A DNA stretch of 64,000 nt, taken from Paludibacter sp. UBA6032 (GTDB lineage: Bacteria; Bacteroidota; Bacteroidia; Bacteroidales; Paludibacteraceae). The stretch lies in contig DIZI01000031.1 of the NCBI GenBank assembly GCA_002427885.1, positions 137,248 to 201,247 on the forward strand, given 5' to 3'. A program made the translations under genes and the position numbers. The notes below the pieces were generated by a model, which ran no database searches, was not told the origin of the DNA, and saw only the letters and a list, made by a program, of their open reading frames with translations. Shown here one piece after another: positions 16,146 through 23,873 of this stretch (within the stretch, counting starts at the first letter, position 1; each line of letters begins with the position of its first letter).

Positions 16146-16840
16146 TGAGCTTTCAATCCTTTCATTTTACTTTTAGCGAAGTTGCTCCGACATTCGACGA
16201 AATACTTGATTTTCTCAAATCGTCCGATTTGGAAGAAGAACATCCAGCCATCGTTTTTATTCGGGATATTTTGACTGAACTGAACTTTGATACTGGAATT
16301 TCAGGTGGTTACATCCTGAAAAAAATTGAGAGTTTGAATGTAAAGAAAGGAATAATCAAAATTGAGAAACAGGAATTGGATCTTGGCCGTCAAGTGTGTG
16401 GTTATATCAGGGAAGCAACTCAGACTGCAATGTTTCTTTGCACAGCCGGTGAAGATTTTACCCGGATGACAAACCAACTCAACGAACAAGGGGATATCAT
16501 GGAAGCTTATATTCTCGATGCCATTGGTTCGTTGACTGTTGAAAAGGCGATGGATAGAATCCAGGAAAGTCTTAAAAATGAATTTGGCGGAAAAGGATTT
16601 AAAATCTCCAACCGTTACAGTCCGGGTTATTGTAACTGGCCGCTTTCCGACCAGAAAACATTGTTTAATTTAATAGGTGGAAATCAAACGGGTATTACTT
16701 TAAGCGATTCCTGCCTAATGACTCCCCGGAAATCCGTCAGCGGGATTATTGGCATTGGGGAGCATCTGAAACATCATGAATATGGATGCGTTATTTGCAA
16801 TAATTCAACTTGTATTTACCGGAAAATATTACATGAATAA
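16145..16840 (+). CDS. Stand-alone MetH-activation-domain-like corrinoid reactivation protein
   Basis: The 231-residue protein resembles the AdoMet-binding reactivation domain of cobalamin-dependent methionine synthase, as a free-standing protein. Diagnostic are SNRYSPGYCNWPLSDQKTLF (the RxxPGY AdoMet-binding region) and DSCLMTPRKSVSGIIGIG. The extreme C-terminus is a CxxCxxxxCxxR motif (CVICNNSTCIYR), absent from MetH itself and suggestive of a metal or Fe-S site. It overlaps the upstream methyltransferase stop by one base. Its expected job is reductive methylation of oxidised cob(II)alamin on the corrinoid protein at 14.5 kb, replacing the RACE-type ferredoxin-ATPase of acetogens. That role is inference from domain and position. 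Confidence 0.85.
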   Translation: MSFQSFHFTFSEVAPTFDEILDFLKSSDLEEEHPAIVFIRDILTELNFDTGISGGYILKKIESLNVKKGIIKIEKQELDLGRQVCGYIREATQTAMFLCTAGEDFTRMTNQLNEQGDIMEAYILDAIGSLTVEKAMDRIQESLKNEFGGKGFKISNRYSPGYCNWPLSDQKTLFNLIGGNQTGITLSDSCLMTPRKSVSGIIGIGEHLKHHEYGCVICNNSTCIYRKILHE

Positions 16841-16904
16841 TTTCTTCATTGTGATGTAATTTTGAAAATTCTTTGTATTTTTATTGCGTTAAAAATGAAT
16901 TTTT

Positions 16905-17405
16905 ATGGAAATTCAAATTATTCAAAACAAGATTTACGAAATTCGTGGACTTAAAGTCATTCTAGACAAAGATCTGGCAGCACTTTATGAAGTAACAACA
17001 GGAAATCTAAATAAAGCAGTTAAACGAAATGTTGACAGATTTCCATCTGATTTTATGTTTCAATTAACCAATGAAGAGTTTGATTTGATATTCCAAAATG
17101 GAACATCAAGTTGGGGAGGTACCCGAAAGCTTCCTTATGCATTCTCTGAACATGGTGTGGCAATGTTAGCAGGAATATTAAATAGCACAAAAGCTATTGA
17201 AATTAATATCGAAATTGTACGGGCTTTTATCGCCCTTCGTCAGTTTGCACTCGGATATGCTGAGTTAAATAAGAAACTTGAACAATTTATGTTGGATACC
17301 AATATGCAGTTTAATGAAATTTATCAGGTACTTACCGAATTGGCCAGCCAAAATGAGCAAAATAAAAAACCGTTGAAACCAATCGGTTATTCAACTTACG
17401 AATAA
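16905..17405 (+). CDS. ORF6N-domain DNA-binding protein
   Basis: The 166-residue protein has an N-terminal ORF6N domain (residues ~5-90), with IRGLKVILDKDLAALYEVTTGNLNKAVKRN, FPSDFMFQLT and LPYAFSEHGVAMLAGIL. A C-terminal helical tail of charged residues may be a coiled coil. ORF6N domains occur in phage antirepressor-like proteins and as chromosomal orphans in Bacteroidota; they are thought to bind DNA. No other phage gene is present here, so it looks like a solitary chromosomal copy. A possible -7 element TAATTTTG lies at 16857-16864. Its target is unknown; its position between the corrinoid genes and the trp leader may be incidental. Confidence 0.88.
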   Translation: MEIQIIQNKIYEIRGLKVILDKDLAALYEVTTGNLNKAVKRNVDRFPSDFMFQLTNEEFDLIFQNGTSSWGGTRKLPYAFSEHGVAMLAGILNSTKAIEINIEIVRAFIALRQFALGYAELNKKLEQFMLDTNMQFNEIYQVLTELASQNEQNKKPLKPIGYSTYE

Positions 17406-17442
17406 TAAAACTGACGTGAAATTATAAAAAATGAAATTTTTC

Positions 17443-17473
17443 TTGCTCAAATAAAATAAATTTATCATCTTTG
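17443..17473 (+). promoter_or_regulatory. Promoter of the trp operon
   Basis: TTG at 17443-17445 and CATCTTTG at 17466-17473 are separated by 20 bases. This matches the Bacteroidota -33 / -7 arrangement except for C in the first -7 position. Transcription would begin about 17480, some 20 bases before the leader-peptide ATG. Confidence 0.6.
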
Positions 17474-17498
17474 CAGTCGAAAATAAAACAAAAAGAAA

Positions 17499-17561
17499 AT
17501 GAACTCAATTTTAACGGTAAACAAATTTTGGTGGTGGCACTTACAGATTAGCAAATCGTGA
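17499..17561 (+). CDS. trpL: Trp leader peptide with three consecutive Trp codons
   Basis: A 20-codon frame starts at ATG 17499 and stops at TGA 17559-17561, reading MNSILTVNKFWWWHLQISKS. Codons 11-13 (17529-17537) are TGG TGG TGG. Trp is rare, so three in a row in a tiny frame just before a terminator and the trp genes is the hallmark of a leader peptide for ribosome-mediated attenuation. It is too short for usual gene calling. When Trp-tRNA is scarce the ribosome would stall here and leave the downstream pairing segment (17555-17562) free. Confidence 0.93.
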   Translation: MNSILTVNKFWWWHLQISKS

Positions 17562-17629
17562 GATGTAACACCTATGTTTATTGTCAAAAATAAATGATAA
17601 AACAAAAAAGGCTTGTCGGAACTCACGAT
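17555..17629 (+). promoter_or_regulatory. trp attenuator: antiterminator pairing
   Basis: ATCGTGAG at 17555-17562, which includes the leader-peptide stop codon, is exactly complementary to CTCACGAT at 17622-17629. The downstream partner overlaps the loop and first four bases of the 3' arm of the terminator (17604-17640). The two structures therefore compete. A ribosome stalled at the Trp codons leaves 17555 free and favours antitermination, while one at the stop codon covers it and favours termination. The 8-base pairing is seen in the sequence; the mechanism is inferred from other trp attenuators. Confidence 0.8.
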
Positions 17630-17640
17630 AAGCCTTTTTT
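17604..17640 (+). terminator. Intrinsic terminator of the trp attenuator
   Basis: The stem AAGGCTTGTCG / CGATAAGCCTT, with one G-U pair and flanking A- and T-runs, closes a 7-base loop and ends in a run of six T. It lies 42 bases after the leader-peptide stop and 64 bases before trpB. Confidence 0.93.
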
Positions 17641-17704
17641 ATTTACAATTTCGATTGTTTTCAAAAAAAATACACTAACTGATTAATTATTCAACTTCAT
17701 AAAA

Positions 17705-18910
17705 ATGAGCTATCAAGCAGACGAAAACGGTTATTACGGTGAATTTGGCGGAGCCTATATCCCTGAAATCTTGCATGGGACGGTAGAACGCCTCAGGGAA
17801 GCGTATTTTGCGATTAAAGAAGATGCTACGTTCAAAACCGAGTATTACGATTTATTGAAAAACTACGTGGGACGTCCTTCTCCACTTTATTTTGCCAAAC
17901 GCTTATCGGAAAAATACGGAACGAAGATTTATCTGAAACGTGAAGACCTGAATCACACCGGAGCTCATAAAATCAATAATGCGCTTGGTCAAATCCTGTT
18001 GGCAAAACGCATGGGTAAAACCCGGATTATTGCCGAAACAGGTGCAGGACAACATGGAGTGGCTACAGCCACAGCTTGTGCTTTAATGGGTTTGGAATGC
18101 ATTGTTTTTATGGGCAAGACCGATGTTGAACGTCAGTTCCTGAACGTACAGAAAATGCGAATGCTGGGTGCAACCGTTGAACCGGTAACCAGCGGAAACC
18201 GGACATTGAAAGATGCTACTAATGAAGCCATTCGTTATTGGTGTTCGAATCCGGATTCATTTTATATAATCGGGTCCACGGTCGGACCTCATCCTTATCC
18301 CGATATGGTTGGATTTTTTCAGTCGGTTATCAGCGAGGAAATTAAATGGCAATTACAGGAGCAAACCGGTCGTGATTATCCCGATTATCTGATGGCCTGT
18401 GTGGGTGGAGGAAGTAATGCCATGGGAACTTATTATCATTATTTAAATGACGAAAGAGTGAAGATTATTTCCGCAGAAGCCGGCGGACTGGGAATTGATT
18501 CCGGAGAATCGGCTGCAACCATTCATTTAGGCACAACGGGTATTATTCACGGTGCAAAAACACTGTTGATGCAAGATGAGGATGGTCAGATTACCGAGCC
18601 TTATTCTATTTCAGCCGGTTTGGATTATCCCGGAATTGGGCCTGCTCAGGCATTCTATGCTAAAATAGGTCGCACCAAAGTACATGCGATAAATGATGAT
18701 GAAGCTTTGGAAGCTGCTTTCGAACTGACAGGTTTGGAAGGAATCATTCCGGCTATTGAATCGGCACACGCGCTGGCACTTTTGAAAAAAGAAAAAGATA
18801 CTTTCAAGCCTGAAGATATAGTGGTTATTACTGTTTCGGGTAGGGGAGACAAGGATATGGATACTTACGTGAAACATTTTAAATCACCCCTAACCCCTAA
18901 AGGGGAATAA
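17705..18910 (+). CDS. trpB: Tryptophan synthase beta chain
   Basis: TrpB condenses indole with serine, using PLP, in the alpha2beta2 complex with TrpA. It has 401 residues. HTGAHKINNALGQ places the PLP lysine at residue 89 (E. coli Lys87), and CVGGGSNAMGTYYHY is the phosphate-binding loop. It is the first structural gene after the attenuator and begins the Bacteroidales-type order trpBEGDCFA. The last ~9 residues (SPLTPKGE after VKHFK) are encoded by the left arm of an intergenic repeat, which supplies the stop codon region. They are not part of the conserved family, so the repeat seems to have replaced the original C-terminus or stop. Confidence 0.98.
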   Translation: MSYQADENGYYGEFGGAYIPEILHGTVERLREAYFAIKEDATFKTEYYDLLKNYVGRPSPLYFAKRLSEKYGTKIYLKREDLNHTGAHKINNALGQILLAKRMGKTRIIAETGAGQHGVATATACALMGLECIVFMGKTDVERQFLNVQKMRMLGATVEPVTSGNRTLKDATNEAIRYWCSNPDSFYIIGSTVGPHPYPDMVGFFQSVISEEIKWQLQEQTGRDYPDYLMACVGGGSNAMGTYYHYLNDERVKIISAEAGGLGIDSGESAATIHLGTTGIIHGAKTLLMQDEDGQITEPYSISAGLDYPGIGPAQAFYAKIGRTKVHAINDDEALEAAFELTGLEGIIPAIESAHALALLKKEKDTFKPEDIVVITVSGRGDKDMDTYVKHFKSPLTPKGE

Positions 18911-18999
18911 GAATTGGCTGATAAAATTTATAGCGTAAAATAAAGAATTTATAAATACAAACTAACTAAAAGTTCCCCTTTAGGGGGATTGAGGGGGTC
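18884..18999. repeat. Inverted repeat pair at the trpB-trpE junction
   Basis: The left arm TCACCCCTAACCCCTAAAGG (18884-18907) encodes the end of TrpB, and the right arm TTCCCCTTTAGGGGGATTGA (18972-18999) ends 2 bases before the trpE ATG. The arms are imperfect reverse complements about 64 bases apart. Each has an inner CCCCTAAAGGGG palindrome. It is the same architecture as at 4548-4655, and the span is transcribed within the operon. Confidence 0.85.
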
Positions 19000-19001
19000 A
19001 T

Positions 19002-20411
19002 ATGAAACTATTCGTTCATTCAAAAAAAATGCTGGCCGATTTACAGACGCCGGTTGGAATTTATCTCAAAATAAGAGATTTATATACTAATTCTGTCTTG
19101 TTGGAAAGTTCCGATTATCATGGAGTTGAAAACAGCTATTCGTATATCGGGTTTTGTCCGATGGGTGGGATTTCTGTGAATCATTTTATAATTAAGGAAG
19201 AATATCCTGATGGAACAAAAATTGAAACACCGGTTACCGGAAAGCTGACAGTTGCCGATCGCTTTGATGCGTTTCTAAAGTTGGTTGATTTGGTGAAGAA
19301 CGATAATCCGGTAGGTATTAATGGCCTGTTTGGATATTCATCGTACGAGTCGGTGCAGTATTTTGAGGACGTTAAGCTTAAAGCAAGAGAAACCGTTCCA
19401 GGAAGTATGCCGGGCTTACATTATGTTTTGTTCAAATATATAATTGCTGTGAATCATTTTAATAATGAGCTGACGATTATTGAAAATTTACTCGAAGGTG
19501 AAACTTCTAAAATCAACGATATTGAAGAAATTCTTACAAATAACAATATAGCAACTTACGAATTTTCGGCCGTTGGTGAAGAGAAATCTGACATTTCAAA
19601 TGAAGATTATAAAAAAATGGTGACTCAAGGCAAGAAAGAATGTTTCATAGGAAATGTATTTCAAATTGTACTCTCACGCCGTTTTTATCAACAATTTAAA
19701 GGGGATGATTTTATGCTTTATCGGACCCTGCGTTCAGTAAATCCATCGCCTTATTTGTTTTATTTCAATTTTGGCGATTTCCGTATTTTCGGGTCGTCGC
19801 CCGAAGCGCATTTGGTGGTGGACGCAAAGAAACAGAAAGCCTACATCAAACCGATTGCCGGAACTTTCAGACGCACCGGCGACGACGAAAAAGATTTTCA
19901 TTTAGCTGAAAAATTAAGGACTGACAAAAAAGAAAATGCCGAACATGTAATGCTGGTTGATTTAGCTCGCAACGATTTGAGTCGTAATACCGATCAGGTG
20001 AAAGTAGAGGTTTTCCGGGAAGTCCAGTATTACTCGCACGTACTGCATTTGGTTTCAAGCGTTAGTGGTCAATTAAAACCCGATACAAAAGTTATTAAAC
20101 TTTTTGCCGATACTTTTCCAGCCGGGACTTTGTCGGGTGCGCCAAAAATTAAAGCCATGCAATTAATCGATCAAATAGAACCGCACGATCGCGGACCCTA
20201 TGGAGGATGTATTGGCTATATCGGTTTCGATGGCAGTTTTAATCAGGCCATAACCATCCGTTCGTTTGTTAGTAAAAATAATACACTTTATTATCAGGCC
20301 GGTGCCGGTATCGTGGCCAAGTCGGACGAAGAAAGTGAATTACAGGAAGTGAATAATAAACTGGCCGCTTTAAAACGGGCAGTGGAAGTGGCATCAAAAT
20401 TTACGATTTAA
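19002..20411 (+). CDS. trpE: Anthranilate synthase component I
   Basis: TrpE converts chorismate to anthranilate with ammonia delivered by TrpG. The 469-residue protein has the N-terminal regulatory part with LLESSDYHGVENSYSYIG, the LLES motif of the tryptophan feedback site. The C-terminal chorismate-binding domain shows IVLSRRF, SPEAHLVV, KPIAGTFRRTGDDEKD, LVDLARNDLSR, TFPAGTLSGAPKIKAMQLI and PYGGCIGYIGFDG. Length is normal. The ATG at 19002 directly follows the right arm of a repeat. Feedback inhibition by tryptophan is expected from the LLES motif. Confidence 0.97.
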   Translation: MKLFVHSKKMLADLQTPVGIYLKIRDLYTNSVLLESSDYHGVENSYSYIGFCPMGGISVNHFIIKEEYPDGTKIETPVTGKLTVADRFDAFLKLVDLVKNDNPVGINGLFGYSSYESVQYFEDVKLKARETVPGSMPGLHYVLFKYIIAVNHFNNELTIIENLLEGETSKINDIEEILTNNNIATYEFSAVGEEKSDISNEDYKKMVTQGKKECFIGNVFQIVLSRRFYQQFKGDDFMLYRTLRSVNPSPYLFYFNFGDFRIFGSSPEAHLVVDAKKQKAYIKPIAGTFRRTGDDEKDFHLAEKLRTDKKENAEHVMLVDLARNDLSRNTDQVKVEVFREVQYYSHVLHLVSSVSGQLKPDTKVIKLFADTFPAGTLSGAPKIKAMQLIDQIEPHDRGPYGGCIGYIGFDGSFNQAITIRSFVSKNNTLYYQAGAGIVAKSDEESELQEVNNKLAALKRAVEVASKFTI

Positions 20412-20495
20412 TAATTTACAATTTACGATTGGAATGAATTACTGAAACTAAAAATTTCAAATATCAAACCTTTCAAACTTTTCAAACTGTAAAAC
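20412..20495. other. trpE-trpG spacer with short iterated motifs
   Basis: The 84-base spacer contains AATTTACAATTTACGATT after the trpE stop and three TTTCAAAC-like units (20465-20488) before trpG. No promoter or terminator is evident. Such low-complexity strings recur elsewhere in the window (for example 44027-44043) and probably have no coding role. Confidence 0.5.
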
Positions 20496-21062
20496 ATGAA
20501 AATACTGGTTTTCGATAATTACGATTCCTTTACATACAATTTGGTACATGCGGTCAAAAAGTTGGGATACACTGACGTGGAAGTGCATCGTAACGATCAG
20601 ATTGCATTGGAAGATATTGTCCGTTTTGATAAAATAATTCTTTCACCCGGACCGGGTGTGCCTTCCGAATCGGGTATTTTACTTGATCTGATTCGAACTT
20701 ATGCACCCACCAAAAGTATATTGGGCGTTTGCCTGGGCGAACAGGCCATTGCAGAAGCTTTTGGCGGGACATTGATTAATCTTACCGAAGTACATCATGG
20801 CGTAAGCTCCATGGTGGATGTGCTGGAAGAAGATGTTTTGTTCAAAGGTTTATCCAAACAGCTTGAAGTGGGTCGTTATCATTCGTGGGCAGCTGAAAAA
20901 ACAACATTGCCCGAATGCCTCACGATAACTGCCGTAGATGAAGAAGGAATGATTATGGCTTTGGCACACAAAATCTACGATGTGCGTGGCGTTCAGTTTC
21001 ATCCGGAATCGGTGTTGACTCCGGATGGCGAGAAAATGTTGAAGAACTGGTTGGAAGATTAG
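20496..21062 (+). CDS. trpG: Anthranilate synthase component II (glutamine amidotransferase)
   Basis: The 188-residue class I amidotransferase supplies ammonia from glutamine to TrpE. It begins MKILVFDNYDSFTYNLVH, as the family does. The nucleophile is Cys79 in GVCLGEQAIAEAFGG, and the His-Glu pair is in GVQFHPESVLTPDG. It is a free-standing subunit, not fused to TrpE or TrpD. The next gene is trpD, 111 bases on, and the spacer holds the palindrome GGTTAATTAGTTAACC and CTTACTT-type repeats. Confidence 0.97.
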   Translation: MKILVFDNYDSFTYNLVHAVKKLGYTDVEVHRNDQIALEDIVRFDKIILSPGPGVPSESGILLDLIRTYAPTKSILGVCLGEQAIAEAFGGTLINLTEVHHGVSSMVDVLEEDVLFKGLSKQLEVGRYHSWAAEKTTLPECLTITAVDEEGMIMALAHKIYDVRGVQFHPESVLTPDGEKMLKNWLED

Positions 21063-21173
21063 TGCTGAAAAGGTTAATTAGTTAACCGGATTAATACAGA
21101 TAAAATGGGTTTATTTTAAAGGTAATCAGCAGAGGTACTTGCCTCTTACTTATTATCTCTTACTTCTGAAAAT

Positions 21174-22169
21174 ATGAAACAAATACTCAATCAATTATTT
21201 AATCATCAGTCGCTAACCAGACAGGAAGCTGCTGAGGTAATGACCAATATTGCTGCCGGCAAATACAACGATTCTCAGATTGCAGCTTTCATTTCCGTGT
21301 ATTTGATGCGTAGTATCGAGCTTGACGAGGTGATTGGCTTTCGCGATGCACTATTGAATCTGGCTATCCCGATGGATTTGTCGGAGTTCGATGCTCTGGA
21401 TATTGTTGGTACCGGTGGCGATGGAAAAAACACCTTCAATATCTCTACCTGCAGTTGTTTTGCCGTGGCAGGTGCCGGTTACAAAGTGGCCAAACACGGG
21501 AACTACGGTGCCACATCGGTGAGTGGATCGTCCAATGTATTGGAATATTATGGTGCAAAGTTTACTACAGATATAAATATCATTAAACATTCGCTGGACG
21601 ATTCGGGCTTTGCTTATTTGCATGCACCGATTTGCAATCCTGCTATGAAAAATGTGGCTCCGGTGCGTAAAGGCCTGGGTGTTCGTACATTCTTTAATGT
21701 CCTGGGCCCGTTGATTAGTCCTGTTCGTCCGCAATATCAGTGTCTTGGAGTTTATAGTCTGAAAATGATGCGCCTCTATAATTACATTTATCAGAATCTT
21801 GGTTGTGAGTATTCCATCGTTCATTCGTTGGATGGTTATGATGAAATTTCGTTGACAGACACCTGCAAAGTGGTAAATAATATTGGCGAATTTGTGTATA
21901 CACCCGAGCAACTGGGCTTCAAAACATTGAAACAAGAAGAACTTTGGGGTGGAAGCACAATAAACGAAGCGGCACAGATATTTATGAATGTGCTTGACAA
22001 CAAAGCTACCGATGCGCAGCGCGATGCAGTCATTATCAATTCGGCTTTTGCCATTCAGACCCGAAGTTCCTACAAGCCGCTCGAACAATGCAAAGCCGAA
22101 GCTGCTGAATCGCTTGCCGGTGGTTATGCAAAAAAAGCATTTGTGAAGTTTGTGGAGATTTATAAATAG
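21174..22169 (+). CDS. trpD: Anthranilate phosphoribosyltransferase
   Basis: TrpD joins anthranilate to PRPP. The 331-residue protein has the N-terminal helical domain, the PRPP loop VGTGGDGKNTFNIST, the anthranilate-binding KHGNYGATSVSGSSNVLE segment, and NVLGPLISPVRPQYQCLGVY. Length is typical. It lies in the middle of the trp operon; the gap to trpC is filled by a repeat. A 245-codon open frame on the opposite strand is a shadow of this gene. Confidence 0.97.
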   Translation: MKQILNQLFNHQSLTRQEAAEVMTNIAAGKYNDSQIAAFISVYLMRSIELDEVIGFRDALLNLAIPMDLSEFDALDIVGTGGDGKNTFNISTCSCFAVAGAGYKVAKHGNYGATSVSGSSNVLEYYGAKFTTDINIIKHSLDDSGFAYLHAPICNPAMKNVAPVRKGLGVRTFFNVLGPLISPVRPQYQCLGVYSLKMMRLYNYIYQNLGCEYSIVHSLDGYDEISLTDTCKVVNNIGEFVYTPEQLGFKTLKQEELWGGSTINEAAQIFMNVLDNKATDAQRDAVIINSAFAIQTRSSYKPLEQCKAEAAESLAGGYAKKAFVKFVEIYK

Positions 22170-22173
22170 TTAG

Positions 22174-22281
22174 TTGGCTTCGCCGTTATTAAGTTATTTG
22201 CCCTTCGGGCGTTAATAATGGTGTCGTAGATAAATAACGTGCGAAGCACTAAATACACGAAGTAAATAACGGCAAAGCCAA
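22174..22281. repeat. Inverted repeat unit in the trpD-trpC gap
   Basis: TTGGCTTCGCCGTTATT (22174-22190) is the reverse complement of 22265-22281 with one mismatch. Between them are TTATTTGCCCTTCGGGCGTT, which contains a GCCC-TTC-GGGC hairpin, and CGTGCGAAGCAC. It is the same family as the rhaT-corrinoid gap. It begins 5 bases after the trpD stop and ends 14 bases before the trpC ATG. Confidence 0.85.
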
Positions 22282-22295
22282 ATAACACAAAATTA

Positions 22296-23075
22296 ATGAC
22301 AATTCTAGATAAAATAATAGAATGTAAAAAGGTTGAAGTTGCTTCCCGGAAACTGCAGCTTCCTGTTTCTGTTTTAGAAAAAGCACTTGCCTTCTCACGC
22401 AAATGTTTGTCGTTGAAGGCAAGTCTGCTTCAATCCGAATCGGGAATTATTTCTGAATTTAAGCGTAAATCGCCTTCGTTAGGATGGATTCATGAGGATG
22501 CTGATGTGGTGGATGTAACTTCGGGTTACAGTGCAGCAGGAGCTTCCGGTATTTCTATTCTTACCGATTTGGAGTATTTCGGAGGAACACCTATGGATTT
22601 AATGGCAGCCCGGCCTCAGATTTCATGTCCGGTTTTGCGTAAGGATTTTGTGATAGACGAATACCAACTTTACGAGGCAAAAGCCATTGGTGCTGATTTG
22701 ATTTTATTGATAGCTGCAGCATTGACGGTGGAAAAAACATTAGAACTTGCAAAAAAAGCACATGAATTGGGACTGGAAGTATTGCTCGAAGTGCATAACG
22801 CCGAAGAAATCGGTCATGCCAATGATTACGTGGATTTGATGGGAGTCAATAACCGTAACCTGAAAACGTTCGAACAAAGCATTCAGACTTCGTTTGATTT
22901 GGCAGCATTGATTCCCGATCGGTTTATAAAAGTAAGCGAAAGCGGGATTTCAAAAGTGGAAACAGTAAAAGAATTACGCATGGTGGGTTATAAAGGTTTC
23001 TTGATGGGTGAGAATTTTATGAAAGAGGAAAATCCAGCAGAAGCGTTGAGAAGATTTATTGAAGGACTGAAATAG
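22296..23075 (+). CDS. trpC: Indole-3-glycerol phosphate synthase
   Basis: TrpC closes the indole ring of CdRP. The 259-residue TIM barrel shows IISEFKRKSPSLGWI, CPVLRKDFVIDEYQLYEAKAIGAD, LLEVHNAEE, MGVNNRNLKTFE, VSESGIS and GFLMGENFM, all standard catalytic and phosphate-binding motifs. It is separate from TrpF, as in other Bacteroidales. The last base of the stop codon is already part of the following repeat. Confidence 0.97.
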   Translation: MTILDKIIECKKVEVASRKLQLPVSVLEKALAFSRKCLSLKASLLQSESGIISEFKRKSPSLGWIHEDADVVDVTSGYSAAGASGISILTDLEYFGGTPMDLMAARPQISCPVLRKDFVIDEYQLYEAKAIGADLILLIAAALTVEKTLELAKKAHELGLEVLLEVHNAEEIGHANDYVDLMGVNNRNLKTFEQSIQTSFDLAALIPDRFIKVSESGISKVETVKELRMVGYKGFLMGENFMKEENPAEALRRFIEGLK

Positions 23076-23225
23076 TTATTTGCTACGCGTTATTAATGGT
23101 TATTGGTAGTTATTTGCCCTTCGGACGTTATTTGCTACGCGTTATAAATTGTAAATGAATAACATACGAAGTATAAATAACGGCGTAGCCAAATAACACG
23201 AAGTAAATAATACGAAGTAAATAGC
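23075..23225. repeat. Repeat array in the trpC-trpF gap
   Basis: A 19-base unit, GTTATTTGCTACGCGTTAT, occurs twice (23075-23093 and 23127-23145), and near-inverse units follow (GGCGTAGCCAAATAAC, CACGAAGTAAATAA). It is the same family as at 14.2 and 22.2 kb. The array fills the gap and stops just before trpF. Confidence 0.87.
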
Positions 23226-23237
23226 AAAATATACCAG

Positions 23238-23873
23238 ATGAAAATTAACACTTTACTAAAGATTAAGGTCTGCGGGATGAAATATTCCGAAAATATAAAG
23301 GCCGTTTCAGCTTTGAAGCCTGATTTTATGGGTTTTATTTTTTACCCGAAATCGCCCCGCTATGCCGGTACATTAGATATTTCGGTGTTGAATGAATTTC
23401 CAAAAACGATAAAAAAAATTGGTGTTTTTGTGAATGAAAATCTGGAGAATATTCTTACAATTGCTTTTAAATACCAGTTGGATGGACTTCAGCTTCACGG
23501 AACCGAACTGGTTGAAATGTGTCAAAAACTAAAATCGGCCGGATACACGGTTATCAAAGCTTTTCCTGTTGCAGAGTCTTATAATTTTAAAGTAACCAAA
23601 GCTTATGAAGGTTCCTGTGATTATTTTCTGTTCGACACGAAAACGGATGTTTACGGCGGATCGGGAATAAAGTTCAACTGGAAGATATTGAATGAATACA
23701 CAGGCGAAACTCAATTTTTACTAAGCGGAGGAATATCAGCGGAAGATGCTGTAGATATTCTTAAAATTGATCATCCTAAATTTGCCGGAGTAGATTTGAA
23801 CAGTAAGTTTGAAGTAAAACCCGGAATTAAAGATGTAGAGTTGTTAAGAAAATTTATAAATGAAATAAAATAA
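23238..23873 (+). CDS. trpF: Phosphoribosylanthranilate isomerase
   Basis: TrpF isomerises PRA to CdRP. The 211-residue TIM barrel has KVCGMKY with the general-base Cys near the N-terminus, FIFYPKSPRY, GLQLHGTE, FLFDTKTDVYGGSGIKFNW with the general-acid Asp, LSGGIS, and GVDLNSKFEVKPGIKD at the end. Length is normal. The left arm of a degenerate repeat starts around its stop codon. Confidence 0.96.
   Translation: MKINTLLKIKVCGMKYSENIKAVSALKPDFMGFIFYPKSPRYAGTLDISVLNEFPKTIKKIGVFVNENLENILTIAFKYQLDGLQLHGTELVEMCQKLKSAGYTVIKAFPVAESYNFKVTKAYEGSCDYFLFDTKTDVYGGSGIKFNWKILNEYTGETQFLLSGGISAEDAVDILKIDHPKFAGVDLNSKFEVKPGIKDVELLRKFINEIK

Noticed and set aside
21351..22088. 245-codon open frame on the - strand opposite trpD
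   Set aside because: It lies wholly inside trpD, has Cys/His/Arg-rich unlikely composition and no family features; it is a shadow of the real gene.
14211..23225. Insertion sequence or transposon
   Set aside because: No transposase frame or target-site duplication was found; the repeats are too short to encode one, though they could be non-autonomous derivatives.
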